Shown: one piece after another, positions 43,613 through 52,690 of the stretch | How positions within the stretch are numbered: the stretch's first letter is position 1 | How the letters are laid out: every line of letters begins with the position of its first letter | Assembly (NCBI GenBank): GCA_964653145.1 | Contig: CAZZCG010000021.1 | Span: 1-64,000, forward strand | Source of the DNA: Pseudocalidococcus sp964653145 | GTDB taxonomy: Bacteria > Cyanobacteriota > Cyanobacteriia > Thermosynechococcales > Thermosynechococcaceae | Reading direction: 5' to 3' | DNA length: 64,000 nt | Notes under the pieces: model-generated | Databases searched by the model: none | What the model saw: only the letters and a program-made list of their open reading frames with translations | Told to the model about the DNA's origin: nothing | Position numbers and translations under genes: made by a program

Positions 43613-43879
43613 AACGGTTTCTCCCAACGGTTTCTCAAAGCAGCAATTCAGCAAAGTCTTAGGGTATTATCCGGGTTGCCGTGGCCTGGAATCAAGGGAG
43701 TTAGAGATTCCTAGGGAGTTTCAGTCGATACCGTTGTCGCAAAATGAAAGCTGAGCTGAGTTGTCTTGGCGAATAATCCAGATAAATGCCCAGATTCCAA
43801 TTTTTTTCAGGGACAGGATTGAATTCACCCCCTACAATCAGAGAGACTGATGAGTAATTATACGGATTGACCCAGGCCC

Positions 43880-44164
43880 ATGCAGAGTACGGACACCTCA
43901 GACTACCCACTGCTGTCAGAACGCGAACTCCAGGTAATTGAATTAGTGGCTGCTGGGTTAACCAATCAGGAAATTGCTGAGGAATTGGATATCAGTAAGC
44001 GCACAGTGGACAATCACATCAGTAATATTCTCACGAAAACGAAAACAGATAACCGAGTTTCCCTGGTGCGTTGGGCCTTGCAATGGGGAAAGGTTTGCTT
44101 AGATCATGTCAACTGTTGCCCCTTACCAAACCCGGCCCCACTGGTGAACAAAACCCAGATTTAG
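43880..44164 (+). CDS. pedR: LuxR-type regulator, PedR-like
   Basis: 94 residues: a stand-alone LuxR/GerE HTH domain with no receiver. SERELQVIELVAAGLTNQEI and LDISKRTVDNHISNILTKT are the DNA-binding core. Cys73, Cys79 and Cys80 (VCLDHVNCC) follow. In Synechocystis PedR (Ssl0564), thioredoxin acts through a Cys at that position to sense photosynthetic electron transport (recalled knowledge). So it is probably a redox-dependent transcription factor. The symbol is by similarity of size and Cys. Confidence 0.75.
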   Translation: MQSTDTSDYPLLSERELQVIELVAAGLTNQEIAEELDISKRTVDNHISNILTKTKTDNRVSLVRWALQWGKVCLDHVNCCPLPNPAPLVNKTQI

Positions 44165-44284
44165 CCCTAATGCTGCATCATCGGTTGATGGTCTTCGGGG
44201 AGGTCGCCGGTTCAAGAAGTTGACTTTACTCAAGAATCCATGTCCCTAAGTTCCTCTGTCGCCCTATCCTGCCCCCGGTGACCG

Positions 44285-44518
44285 GTGGCTGTTTACAAGG
44301 AAGTACAGGCGCCTCTACAGCAAATTACTGGTGTCACTGTTAACTTTTTACCCCCCCTACCCGCCCCCTTTGATTACCAGGCCAGCCAAATTGGCGGCAT
44401 CACCATTGAACAAACGACTCCCTTAACTCCCGCTGATAGGGCGCGGCTTGAGGAAATCTTGGCCTACTACGGGCAACAGTTCGGGGCCTGGCAACCCTAT
44501 GGAGAAACAACACCATGA
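44285..44518 (+). CDS. Small protein of unknown function, coupled to the ArsA-like gene
   Basis: 77 residues beginning with GTG at 44285. It is acidic and Pro-rich (FLPPLPAPFDYQ) with a helical DRARLEEILAYYGQQF at the end. The stop overlaps the next start (ATGA at 44515-44518), which supports a real, translated gene. No family recognised. It may bind or regulate the ArsA-like protein. Confidence 0.6.
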   Translation: MAVYKEVQAPLQQITGVTVNFLPPLPAPFDYQASQIGGITIEQTTPLTPADRARLEEILAYYGQQFGAWQPYGETTP

Positions 44519-45603
44519 CCCAAGTGATTACCTTTTTAGGCCCTGAGATTGAAGCAACCGCCTATGGGGTGGGACAGTGGTATGCCCAGGCCGGTCAGAA
44601 AGTCCTGCTCCTAGTTCCCACTCCAGGGATTAGGTTTAAAACCTTGATCCAACAGGACTTGGGACCACAACCCACATCCCTCGGCCCAAATTTAGCCGCG
44701 GTTGAACTCCAATCCATTCAACTTCTCAGTGGGGCCTGGGAAGAACTGCGTAAATTTGTGCGGGATTATCTACCCTCTGAGGTTTTAGGGGGGGATGTCT
44801 ATCCAGGGGAATTGATGGTTTTGCCAGGGATGGACACTATTCTGACCCTCAACGCAATCCGTCAGTATTACCTCAGTGGCGATTACGATGTCCTGATTTA
44901 TGTAGGCACTGATCCCACCACCACCCTCCGCTTTATAGGTTTACCCCATACCGTGGCCTGGTATTACCGCCGATTTGGCAACATCCTTGAGGAGATGGAT
45001 CCGGTCAAAATTGCCAATGCCATTGGGGGGCCGGTTGCCACCGCACTCTTAGCCGCAAACTTTGATACGCAGAAAATTTCCACCGCGCTCCAACAGGGCA
45101 AAACTTGGGTCGATCGGGGCCTGGCAGCGGTTCAGGATCCTCAACAGATTCAGGTGCATTTGATTGCCGAACCCAGTCCTGCCGCGATTCAAGAGTCTCT
45201 GTGGTTGTGGGGGGCCAGTCAACAGGTGCAAGTCCCCATTGGGAGAGTTTTGGTTCCAGTTGCTCCAGGTACAGACATCACTGAAGTAACCACGGCCTTT
45301 GCCCCCTTGGCAGTGAGTCCGCTCCATCTCAATCCTGAAGGAACGATTGAAGTTGCCAGTTTGCCGAATTTGCAGGAATTCCCCCAGGCCCCTTTCTGCC
45401 AGGACATCGATGCGACAAACCGTCTCGTTAAAGTCTTTTTACCAGGTCTGACCAAACAACAGGTTAAACTCACCCAATTTAATGGTGAACTAACCATTGA
45501 AGCCGCCAACCAACGCCGCCATATCCAACTGCCTCCGGAACTACAAAACCAGGCCGTGACTGGCGGAAAATTTGAGGCTCCCTACCTTCTGATTACGTTT
45601 TAA
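44515..45603 (+). CDS. Get3/ArsA-like protein with degenerate P-loop and HSP20-like end
   Basis: 362 residues. The order matches cyanobacterial ArsA/Get3 proteins: an ATPase-like domain and a C-terminal alpha-crystallin-like domain (about 305-362, FLPGLTKQQVKLTQFNGELTI). The deviant-Walker P-loop GKGGVGKT is lost (FLGPEIEATAYGVG at residues 7-20), and the DTAPTGHTLR region reads VGTDPTTTLR. It is therefore probably not an ATPase. Role perhaps in client binding. It is translationally coupled to the small gene before it. Confidence 0.7.
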   Translation: MTQVITFLGPEIEATAYGVGQWYAQAGQKVLLLVPTPGIRFKTLIQQDLGPQPTSLGPNLAAVELQSIQLLSGAWEELRKFVRDYLPSEVLGGDVYPGELMVLPGMDTILTLNAIRQYYLSGDYDVLIYVGTDPTTTLRFIGLPHTVAWYYRRFGNILEEMDPVKIANAIGGPVATALLAANFDTQKISTALQQGKTWVDRGLAAVQDPQQIQVHLIAEPSPAAIQESLWLWGASQQVQVPIGRVLVPVAPGTDITEVTTAFAPLAVSPLHLNPEGTIEVASLPNLQEFPQAPFCQDIDATNRLVKVFLPGLTKQQVKLTQFNGELTIEAANQRRHIQLPPELQNQAVTGGKFEAPYLLITF

Positions 45604-45861
45604 CTAGTTGAGTTGTACGGATTCTATTTGGGGCAATTCCCAATCATTAAAGTTAATCATGTGGATTCAAGCTAAGTGCTCTGTTGAAGGATAAGTTCCT
45701 TAAATTTTCTGGAAAAATTCAGAATAACAGGAGGATCGATAGTCCCAAGCCAACAGACATCTCCCTGAGAAGACCGGAGAAGAGTTGTGGCTTAAGTTTC
45801 GACACCTAGGGTACCGAAATACACCAAAAAATCCCTCACAGGAGAGATAAACTTGATTAAG

Positions 45862-46161
45862 TTACAGCAAAAAATCATCCAAGCCTTGGCCATCCCCACT
45901 AATGGGTAAAACAGCCGCCAGGTTGCCTTGGGGGTTGGCAATAACTTGATGGGAAATGACAGCCCGCCTTAAACTTCGAGCAGCTTGAACCGAGGCATGG
46001 ACATCCGCAACAGCACCACGAACTACCACACTCCAATAGCCACTACCAATTCCCTCGCAACTGACGATCTCCACTTGGGCTGCCTTGGCCATCACATCAG
46101 CGACTTCAAGGGTTGCTGGGTAGCCGATAACTTGCACCATTCCCACTGCCAGTTCTGCCAT
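45862..46161 (-). CDS. Divergent CcmK-type carboxysome shell protein (BMC-H)
   Basis: 99 residues from the ATG at 46161. One BMC domain: AVGMVQVIGYPATLEVADVM, then ASVQAARSLRRAV and LAAVLPI. The pore motif usually reads KIGSG, but here it is GIGSG (residues 37-41), so the pore Lys is lost. The segment before HQVIANP is shorter than in CcmK1/2/4. Isolated from the ccm operon. It may form minor hexamers, or hetero-hexamers, in the shell. Confidence 0.75.
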   Translation of the reverse strand: MAELAVGMVQVIGYPATLEVADVMAKAAQVEIVSCEGIGSGYWSVVVRGAVADVHASVQAARSLRRAVISHQVIANPQGNLAAVLPISGDGQGLDDFLL

Positions 46162-46288
46162 GCTGTCCCTCGGGCAAGGATACTCTAAACCCAATCATAG
46201 GCTCTGGAGTTTTCAAGTAGTGGGTTAGATTTTTCGGCGTTCTAGTTGTAGTTCAGCGAAGTATGGGAGGTATTTAAATTTCCCGGTT

Positions 46289-46693
46289 CTATGAACTGGC
46301 TTCTCGATCAAGGGCGAGTTCCACTTGACGAAATTCTTGCTCCAAGCGTTTTTTGAGTTTTTCCGGCACAGGGCGATTGGGGTAGGAGCTATAGTGACCG
46401 GCTAAGGAGTTTAGGGCAGTCCGCATGGTGGTGAAGGAAGTCAGGCTGGTTAAGGTGTCATCCCGACGATACAAAGCAATGAAGTTGTTGATTTTACTAC
46501 GGGCATCTGCCTGGGCTTCAGCCTTAGTGGGATCATCTTCTGGGAGGGCAATGGCTTGGCGCAAACTGTCAATCACAGCAATGGTATCGTCTCGAAAATT
46601 CCCACTCAGGCCTGGGGGAGTGTTACTACAGCCGCTTAGGAATACCGTCAAAACCAAGACAAGGCTGAGGGCCAAAGATAAGAAACGCTTCAT
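46289..46693 (-). CDS. psb27: Photosystem II assembly lipoprotein Psb27
   Basis: 134 residues. Lipobox LSGC puts the acylated Cys at residue 22. The four-helix mature protein shows FRDDTIAVIDSLRQAIAL, NNFIALYRRDD, FTTMRTALNSLAGHYSSYPNRPVP and LKKRLEQEFRQVELAL, the Psb27 pattern. It binds CP43 on the lumenal side during photosystem II assembly and repair. Confidence 0.93.
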   Translation of the reverse strand: MKRFLSLALSLVLVLTVFLSGCSNTPPGLSGNFRDDTIAVIDSLRQAIALPEDDPTKAEAQADARSKINNFIALYRRDDTLTSLTSFTTMRTALNSLAGHYSSYPNRPVPEKLKKRLEQEFRQVELALDREASS

Positions 46694-46934
46694 AAAGTTT
46701 AACCAGTTGGAACAGCAATGAAGGCGATGTGGGGAGTTTAGGAGTCTTCCAGGCCTGGATAGGGCTCAGAAATGCAATCCAGAAAAGGGATAACCCAAGA
46801 TTTATCACATCCTAATTAATCCCATAATTTCATATCTTGCTCCCCCAAATTAAATCCATCATTCAAAGAAAATTTTCGATCTTAGCAAAACCTGGACGAG
46901 ATCGAAAACATTCTTAGGAAATCATTAAGTAATT

Positions 46935-47249
46935 ATGAGAAACCCCACAGGAGTTGTTAAGATATTTAACATTATGATACTTCTACTCGTTCTTGTCATC
47001 TCTTTAATTATCTGGTCGGTACGCCTCTTGCAGGGAGCCTATCGGTTGCGCGATTCTTCCATGGCGATTGCGAGTGCCTTGGTGGCTGTCTCTGCTGGAG
47101 GTGTGATCATTGTCTACGGACTCATGGATGGTTGCCTGGGGCAGTTCAGTCAAATGGGTCTCTCCGCTACGAACTCAGATTTTGAATTTATAATCTCCAC
47201 TGATTTGGATGGGACTCTTACCTCAGCCTACAATTCCCCCAACCTTTAA
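46935..47249 (+). CDS. Two-helix membrane protein of unknown function
   Basis: 104 residues from the ATG at 46935; a Met at 46974 is an alternative. Two hydrophobic helices, IMILLLVLVISLIIW and MAIASALVAVSAGGVIIVY, are joined by RLLQGAYRLRDSS. A Ser/Thr/Asp-rich tail follows. I do not recognise a family. Confidence 0.6.
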   Translation: MRNPTGVVKIFNIMILLLVLVISLIIWSVRLLQGAYRLRDSSMAIASALVAVSAGGVIIVYGLMDGCLGQFSQMGLSATNSDFEFIISTDLDGTLTSAYNSPNL

Positions 47250-47302
47250 ATCCCCATTCCTGACTTGCCTGGGCTTTACGCTGGACAGGTAAATTCCGTT
47301 GA

Positions 47303-48661
47303 TTAATCCCAGCCCAATTGCTTCATGAGTTTTTCCACAAAGTTGGTAAATACCATCCCGCTCTTAAATTCCGGGGTTTCCAAGATTTTCTGGTGAAAAT
47401 TAATTGTCGTTGGTAGTCCGGTGATCGCACATTCCCTCAAGGCTCGACGCATGCGATTAATGGCACTTTCCCGATCAGGCCCCCAGACAATCAACTTGCC
47501 GATTAAGGAGTCGTAGTAGGGGGGGATTTCGTAGTCTGTGTAAACATGGGAATCCATGCGCACCCCTGGCCCTCCTGGTGGTAAATAACCACTGATTTTT
47601 CCGGGATGGGGCCGAAAATTTCGCTCCGGGTCTTCAGCGTTAATCCGGCACTCAATGGCATGGCCTGTCAGTTTGACATCGTCTTGGCGAACACTCAGAC
47701 GTTCCCCTTGGGCAATCCGAATCTGTTCCGCAATGATATCCAGGCCAGTGACCATTTCTGTGACGGGATGCTCCACTTGGATACGGGTGTTCATCTCCAT
47801 GAAGTAAAAATGATCGGCCCCATCCAGCAGAAATTCTATGGTTCCGGCCCCCACATAGTTAATGGCCTTGGCTACCCGCACCGCGGCTTGACCCATTTTT
47901 TGCCGGAGTCTAGGGGTAAGGGCTGGGCTTGGGGCTTCCTCAAGGAGTTTTTGATGTCGCCGTTGAATCGAACAGTCGCGCTCACCCAGGTGAATTACAT
48001 TGCCGTAGCTATCAGCCAGGATTTGAAACTCAATGTGGCGGGGATTTTCAATGAATCGCTCCAGATAGACGCCGGGATTACCAAAAGCGGCCTCTGCTTC
48101 CCCTTGAGCTGCGGCTAATAACCGGGTTAAGTCCTCAGGTTGCCGTACTAAGCGCATCCCCCGCCCACCCCCGCCTGCCGTGGCTTTGATCATCAGTGGG
48201 AAGCCAATTTTTGCAGCAACAGCCTGGGCCAAGGTTTCATCGGTGATTAAACCTTCACTGCCAGGAATTGTCGGCACCCCACAGGATTTCATAGTTGCCT
48301 TGGCGGTGGACTTATCCCCCATGGCCTGCATGGCTGCCGGAGTTGGGCCAATGAAGGTAATTTGGTGGTCGGCGCAAATTTCAGCAAAACGAGAATTTTC
48401 GGCGAGAAACCCATACCCCGGATGAATGGCGGTGGCATTGCGGGTGAGGGCAGCAGCGATGATATTGGGAATGTTGAGATAGCTGCGATTGCTGGGAGGT
48501 TCACCTATGCAGACAGCTTCATCGGCCAGTTGGACATGAAGAGCATGACGGTCAACGGTGGAGTGTACAGCAACGGTGGAAATTCCCAGCTCTTCACAGG
48601 AACGAATAATCCGCAGGGCAATTTCACCCCGGTTCGCAATTAATATCTTGGAAAACGCCAT
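47303..48661 (-). CDS. accC: Acetyl-CoA carboxylase biotin carboxylase subunit
   Basis: 452 residues from ATG at 48661, preceded by GGGAGC. Biotin carboxylase ATP-grasp: ILIANRGEIALRIIRSCEEL at the N-terminus, KATAGGGGRGMR (ATP lid), HLGERDCSIQRRHQKLLEEAP and EMNTRIQVEHPVTE. It carboxylates biotin on AccB, the first step of fatty acid synthesis. No accB is adjacent. Confidence 0.95.
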   Translation of the reverse strand: MAFSKILIANRGEIALRIIRSCEELGISTVAVHSTVDRHALHVQLADEAVCIGEPPSNRSYLNIPNIIAAALTRNATAIHPGYGFLAENSRFAEICADHQITFIGPTPAAMQAMGDKSTAKATMKSCGVPTIPGSEGLITDETLAQAVAAKIGFPLMIKATAGGGGRGMRLVRQPEDLTRLLAAAQGEAEAAFGNPGVYLERFIENPRHIEFQILADSYGNVIHLGERDCSIQRRHQKLLEEAPSPALTPRLRQKMGQAAVRVAKAINYVGAGTIEFLLDGADHFYFMEMNTRIQVEHPVTEMVTGLDIIAEQIRIAQGERLSVRQDDVKLTGHAIECRINAEDPERNFRPHPGKISGYLPPGGPGVRMDSHVYTDYEIPPYYDSLIGKLIVWGPDRESAINRMRRALRECAITGLPTTINFHQKILETPEFKSGMVFTNFVEKLMKQLGWD

Positions 48662-48868
48662 GATGCTCCCTGACCTAAGCAACCCCTAATGCTATCATCC
48701 TCTGGTTTTGTGATGGTAACTACACAATTCCCTTGAGTTGGGCTTTGACCCAGGCCAAATTCAACAGCCATTCCTCAATCTGCCCTAAAATATGGCTAAA
48801 CCTGGGGGCTTGGCTCCGAGGCGGAATTTAGGTTGTCTGCTTGATGTTATCCCGAAAGGACAGTTTCA

Positions 48869-50005
48869 ATGGTTGCTTGTGAGTATCGCCCAGGCCTGGA
48901 AGGAATTCCGGCAGCACAGTCTGCAGTTAGTTTTGTTGATGGTCAAGCCGGGCGGTTGGAATATCGCGGTATTCCCATTGAAGAACTGGCCGCCAAAAGC
49001 ACATTTTTAGAAACCTCCTATCTTCTGATTTGGGGTAAGCTCCCGACTGCGGAAGAATTGCGGGACTTTTGCTACGAAATTCAATATCATCGCCGGGTCA
49101 AATACCGAATTCGGGACATGATGAAATGTTTTCCGGAGAGTGGACACCCGATGGATGCACTCCAGGCCTCCGCCGCCGCCTTGGGGTTGTTCTACTCACG
49201 GCGTGCCCTGGATGACCCAGCCTATATTCGCGCTGCTGTGGTGCGGTTACTCGCGAAAATTCCGACGATGGTGGCAGCGTTTCAACTAATCCGTAAGGGT
49301 AATGATCCGGTCACCCCCAGTGATGAGTTGGATTATGCGGCTAATTTTCTGTTCATGCTGAGTGAGCGTAAACCCGATCCCTTTGCGGCCCATGTGTTTG
49401 ATACTTGCCTCACGCTCCATGCTGAACACACGATGAATGCCTCGACTTTTTCTGCCCGAGTGACGGCATCAACATTAACTGACCCCTATGCGATTGTGGC
49501 TTCTGCGGTGGGAACTTTGGCTGGGCCCTTACACGGAGGAGCCAATGAAGAAGTGATTGAAATGCTCGAGCAAATCGGCAGTGTTGAAAATGTTCGCCCG
49601 TTTGTGGATGACTGCTTGGCCCGGAAAGCAAAAATTCCTGGGTTTGGGCATCGGGTTTATAAAGTCAAAGATCCTCGGGCAACGATTCTGCAAAAATTGG
49701 CGGAAGAACTCTTTGATCGCTTTGGTACAGATCGCTACTACGACATTGCCCTAGAGTTGGAAAAATTGGTCAGTGAAGCCCTGGGCCCCAAAGGCATTTA
49801 CCCGAATGTGGACTTTTACTCTGGCCTGGTCTACCGTCGCCTGGGGATTCCCAATGACCTCTTTACCCCAGTGTTTGCCATTGCCCGGGTTGCAGGCTGG
49901 TTAGCCCATTGGAAAGAACAGTTAGAGGCAAATCGGATTTATCGTCCTACCCAGGTTTATGCGGGTCAGCACCATCAGCCCTATATCCCGATTACCGACC
50001 GCTAG
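48869..50005 (+). CDS. gltA: Citrate synthase
   Basis: 378 residues, the short bacterial type. Key residues: HAEHTMNAST (substrate His), GPLHGGANEEV with active-site His, FGHRVYKVKDPR (citrate-binding), and VDFYSG (Asp). AAGGAC lies 9 bases before the ATG. It starts the tricarboxylic acid route. The Gly-Leu-Glu-Gly N-terminus lacks the long extension of the type II NADH-regulated enzymes. Confidence 0.94.
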   Translation: MVACEYRPGLEGIPAAQSAVSFVDGQAGRLEYRGIPIEELAAKSTFLETSYLLIWGKLPTAEELRDFCYEIQYHRRVKYRIRDMMKCFPESGHPMDALQASAAALGLFYSRRALDDPAYIRAAVVRLLAKIPTMVAAFQLIRKGNDPVTPSDELDYAANFLFMLSERKPDPFAAHVFDTCLTLHAEHTMNASTFSARVTASTLTDPYAIVASAVGTLAGPLHGGANEEVIEMLEQIGSVENVRPFVDDCLARKAKIPGFGHRVYKVKDPRATILQKLAEELFDRFGTDRYYDIALELEKLVSEALGPKGIYPNVDFYSGLVYRRLGIPNDLFTPVFAIARVAGWLAHWKEQLEANRIYRPTQVYAGQHHQPYIPITDR

Positions 50006-50056
50006 CTTCTGCCAAGATGATTGGATCGCTTTAGTTCTTGATGCCTTAAAAGCCCT

Positions 50057-51010
50057 ATGCAACGCTCAATCTTTTTACTCAGTGGCCTAGTTGTAGCTGG
50101 CCTGGTCGGTATCGTGGGAGATAAGCTCTGGCAAAGTCTGATGCCGGCCCAGGCCCTGACGTTCCAAGGTTGGCCGCAAAAGTGCCAGGAAATTAAGCAA
50201 GAGTTAGGGGACAATCAGGTCGTCAATGTTACCTATCAATCATCCTTGGCTGTTTCGAGCTTGAATCAAGTTTGGGCACTCAATTACCAAGGCAAACGCA
50301 TTCCCATTCCTACGATTGGTTATCAGGATTTGGTGGTCAGTGGTAGTCCCGAAGATCGATTTTTCGCCTTAATCGGTCAATTAAAGGGTCAACGCGTTCT
50401 TATCGCTTTCAGCCAAATGCCCAATTCAATCCCAGGGGAAGGCACCGAAGTTAATTCCGAGATGAGTAATCTTTTCGGGGCCAGGGAAACGGAAATGGTG
50501 ATGATGCAACGGCTCTTTGGCCCAGATGTGCGGTTGTTTGATGTGATTAAGTTCGGTTGGGAGCATCAGCTGTCGGATTTAAAATGTCAGGCAACCACGG
50601 CCGAAGCAGATGCCCCAATTGCCATGGCTCTGATTCTAAAGTCTGTTGCGAGTCCCAGTGTTAATGAGACTGCGGTGGCATACGCCTTTCCCCAGGGCCA
50701 GGCCATGGAAACTAAAACTGAAACCGAACAAATTTGGCTCAGTGAGTGGGTTACCAATAATACCGTGATCAATCAGGTAACCTTTAGGCTTCCCAAAAAC
50801 CAGGATTTTGGCACTCTAGGGTTGGGGCCCAATGACCCGAATTGGATCGCTGCTGCCAATGCCCCGGTCTGGTTAAGCACCCTTGAGACCGCCCTGAATT
50901 CACCGAGTCCAGAAACTTGGCAGGCCCTGCTTGCTGCGATGAAAACTGCTAACTTTTCTCCCAAAAGTCTCGAGTCGATTCAAAGGCTGCTTGATCCAGG
51001 CCCATCCTAA
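50057..51010 (+). CDS. Membrane-anchored extracytoplasmic protein of unknown function
   Basis: 317 residues with one N-terminal hydrophobic segment (FLLSGLVVAGLVGIVG) and then a soluble extracytoplasmic domain. QGWPQKCQEIKQELG and KFGWEHQLSDLKCQ hold two Cys. The late segment LSEWVTNNTVINQVTFRL may be part of a beta sandwich. I know no family. It is 51 nt after gltA and converges on the protease gene, suggesting possible co-transcription with gltA. Confidence 0.7.
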   Translation: MQRSIFLLSGLVVAGLVGIVGDKLWQSLMPAQALTFQGWPQKCQEIKQELGDNQVVNVTYQSSLAVSSLNQVWALNYQGKRIPIPTIGYQDLVVSGSPEDRFFALIGQLKGQRVLIAFSQMPNSIPGEGTEVNSEMSNLFGARETEMVMMQRLFGPDVRLFDVIKFGWEHQLSDLKCQATTAEADAPIAMALILKSVASPSVNETAVAYAFPQGQAMETKTETEQIWLSEWVTNNTVINQVTFRLPKNQDFGTLGLGPNDPNWIAAANAPVWLSTLETALNSPSPETWQALLAAMKTANFSPKSLESIQRLLDPGPS

Positions 51011-51035
51011 GTTCATTAAGCCCCAGCCAAAGGCC

Positions 51036-52532
51036 TTAGCCAATCCCTAAGCGACCCGCCAGGCCTGGGGAGAGGGGAATTAAGGTCGCAGCCATGAGGA
51101 ACAACGCCAATAACCCCAGGCCAGCCCGCGTGTCATCAGGTTCTGTCATTTCTTCTAGGTTTGGGCGTTCAATATCCCGCTGCAGAAAGATGATCAGCAA
51201 GGCCCAGTAGAGTGCCAAAGGATTTCCCAAGGCCACGAAGCCTAAAACAATAATCGTGATCCAGGTGGTGCGCGTCGCAACTTTGGCTCCATAGATGGCA
51301 TGGATGATCCGCCCCCCATCCAACTGGCCCGCTGGCATCAGATTTAACGCCGTCACCACCAGTCCCAGCCAGCCGATAATTACTAACGGATTAACATCCA
51401 CCAATTCGGCCTGGAGTGCATCCCCTAAAACCGCTTTAGAGAGTGTCCCAACTAAAATCGAACCTTGGAAAAACAAACTGGGAACTTGAAACACACTGCC
51501 AGGGTGGGATAACACCAGGCCAAGCATTAGGGCCCCTAGGGATAGTATTCCGCCCACGGCCGGCCCAGCTAAGGCCAAGTCAAATAAAACGGTTCGATTG
51601 GGTAAAAAGGAGTCAAACCGTAAAATCGCGCCAAAGGAACCCAACTGCCAGGCCGGGATAAAAAAGGGCCAGCTCAACCGAATCTGATCCCGTTTTGGGA
51701 GAGTTTGGTTCCGGCTCCAGGCCAACCAGCGATGTCCAAGCTCATGGGCCAGCAAAATCACCAATAACCCCAAGGCCAGGGGCAGAGATTGGCCTATTCT
51801 AGTTGGGTCTTGATAAAAACTAAAGCCTTGGACAAGGGAACTGGCTTCTAAACTGGTGGCAATGGTGGCGATTCCCAAGACCGCGGCCAAGATTTTCTCT
51901 GATAAAGGCAGGGGTTCTAGTTCCCGACGCGGCAGGATAATCACCACGGGTTTATTTTCCGGATTCGGCACCATAAACAAACGATATTGATCCGGGAGAA
52001 CGGCCTCCAGTTGTTGGGTCAAGGTTTGATGCACCGCCGCCGTTTCCCCCCGTAAGTTCCCCCGGCAGATCAGGCCTTCTTTGTAGGGGCGCAACTCCGT
52101 GGCAAAAAACGTATCAATCCCAAAAATCCCCTGAATTGCCTTAAAGTCCGCCGCTGGGATCGTTTCAATAGCTTCGGGTTGATTATCAGGGGTTGCAGGG
52201 GGGGGAGAACTGACTTCTTGCCCTGAAGCAGATTCACCAGAGGATTGGAGTTTCGTTGAGGTAGAAACACTCGCTCCCGTCGCCACCATCGCCCGCAACC
52301 ATCGCCCCAGGCCAATGTAGACACCAACGGAAATAAACAGAAATCCGAGGATAACGGCAAAACTGACATTGATCCCAAAGGACATTAAGGCAAAGAGCAA
52401 AATCCAGGGCAACATCAAAACCACAGACTGCGACCAGGCCACGACAGCGATTTTCCCCATTGGCAATGCCCGAATCAGCCCCCAGCCCAGTAGCAGAAAG
52501 GCCCCTAGGATGGTCAGCGCCGTAAAAACCAT
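51036..52532 (-). CDS. EGY-type site-2 protease (M50 metallopeptidase)
   Basis: 498 residues. Helices at the N-terminus, a Pro/Ser-rich linker (about 95-120), then a soluble region with the GNLRG motif (about 158-162) usual in plant EGY proteins. The zinc motif HELGH is at 263-267; the third ligand motif is in MPAGQLDGGRII. It cleaves membrane anchored proteins within the bilayer. Homologs in Synechocystis have been linked to stress regulation, but no target is claimed here. Confidence 0.88.
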   Translation of the reverse strand: MVFTALTILGAFLLLGWGLIRALPMGKIAVVAWSQSVVLMLPWILLFALMSFGINVSFAVILGFLFISVGVYIGLGRWLRAMVATGASVSTSTKLQSSGESASGQEVSSPPPATPDNQPEAIETIPAADFKAIQGIFGIDTFFATELRPYKEGLICRGNLRGETAAVHQTLTQQLEAVLPDQYRLFMVPNPENKPVVIILPRRELEPLPLSEKILAAVLGIATIATSLEASSLVQGFSFYQDPTRIGQSLPLALGLLVILLAHELGHRWLAWSRNQTLPKRDQIRLSWPFFIPAWQLGSFGAILRFDSFLPNRTVLFDLALAGPAVGGILSLGALMLGLVLSHPGSVFQVPSLFFQGSILVGTLSKAVLGDALQAELVDVNPLVIIGWLGLVVTALNLMPAGQLDGGRIIHAIYGAKVATRTTWITIIVLGFVALGNPLALYWALLIIFLQRDIERPNLEEMTEPDDTRAGLGLLALFLMAATLIPLSPGLAGRLGIG

Positions 52533-52690
52533 GCAAAATTCCCCTTACTGCGACTCAAAATTGTCCAGCGTTGAAACTGCCTACTCGTCAACCTTAACGA
52601 AATGGGTGGGGGCAAATCAATTTTTCTAGATTGCCTTAACTGTCAGACGGGTTTTGAGGTAAGAAAGAGTGTGGGATGATTTGGAACTGG

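Noticed and set aside
43701..43910. 69-codon minus-strand frame before pedR
   Set aside because: No ribosome site; overlaps the pedR start and lacks family features.
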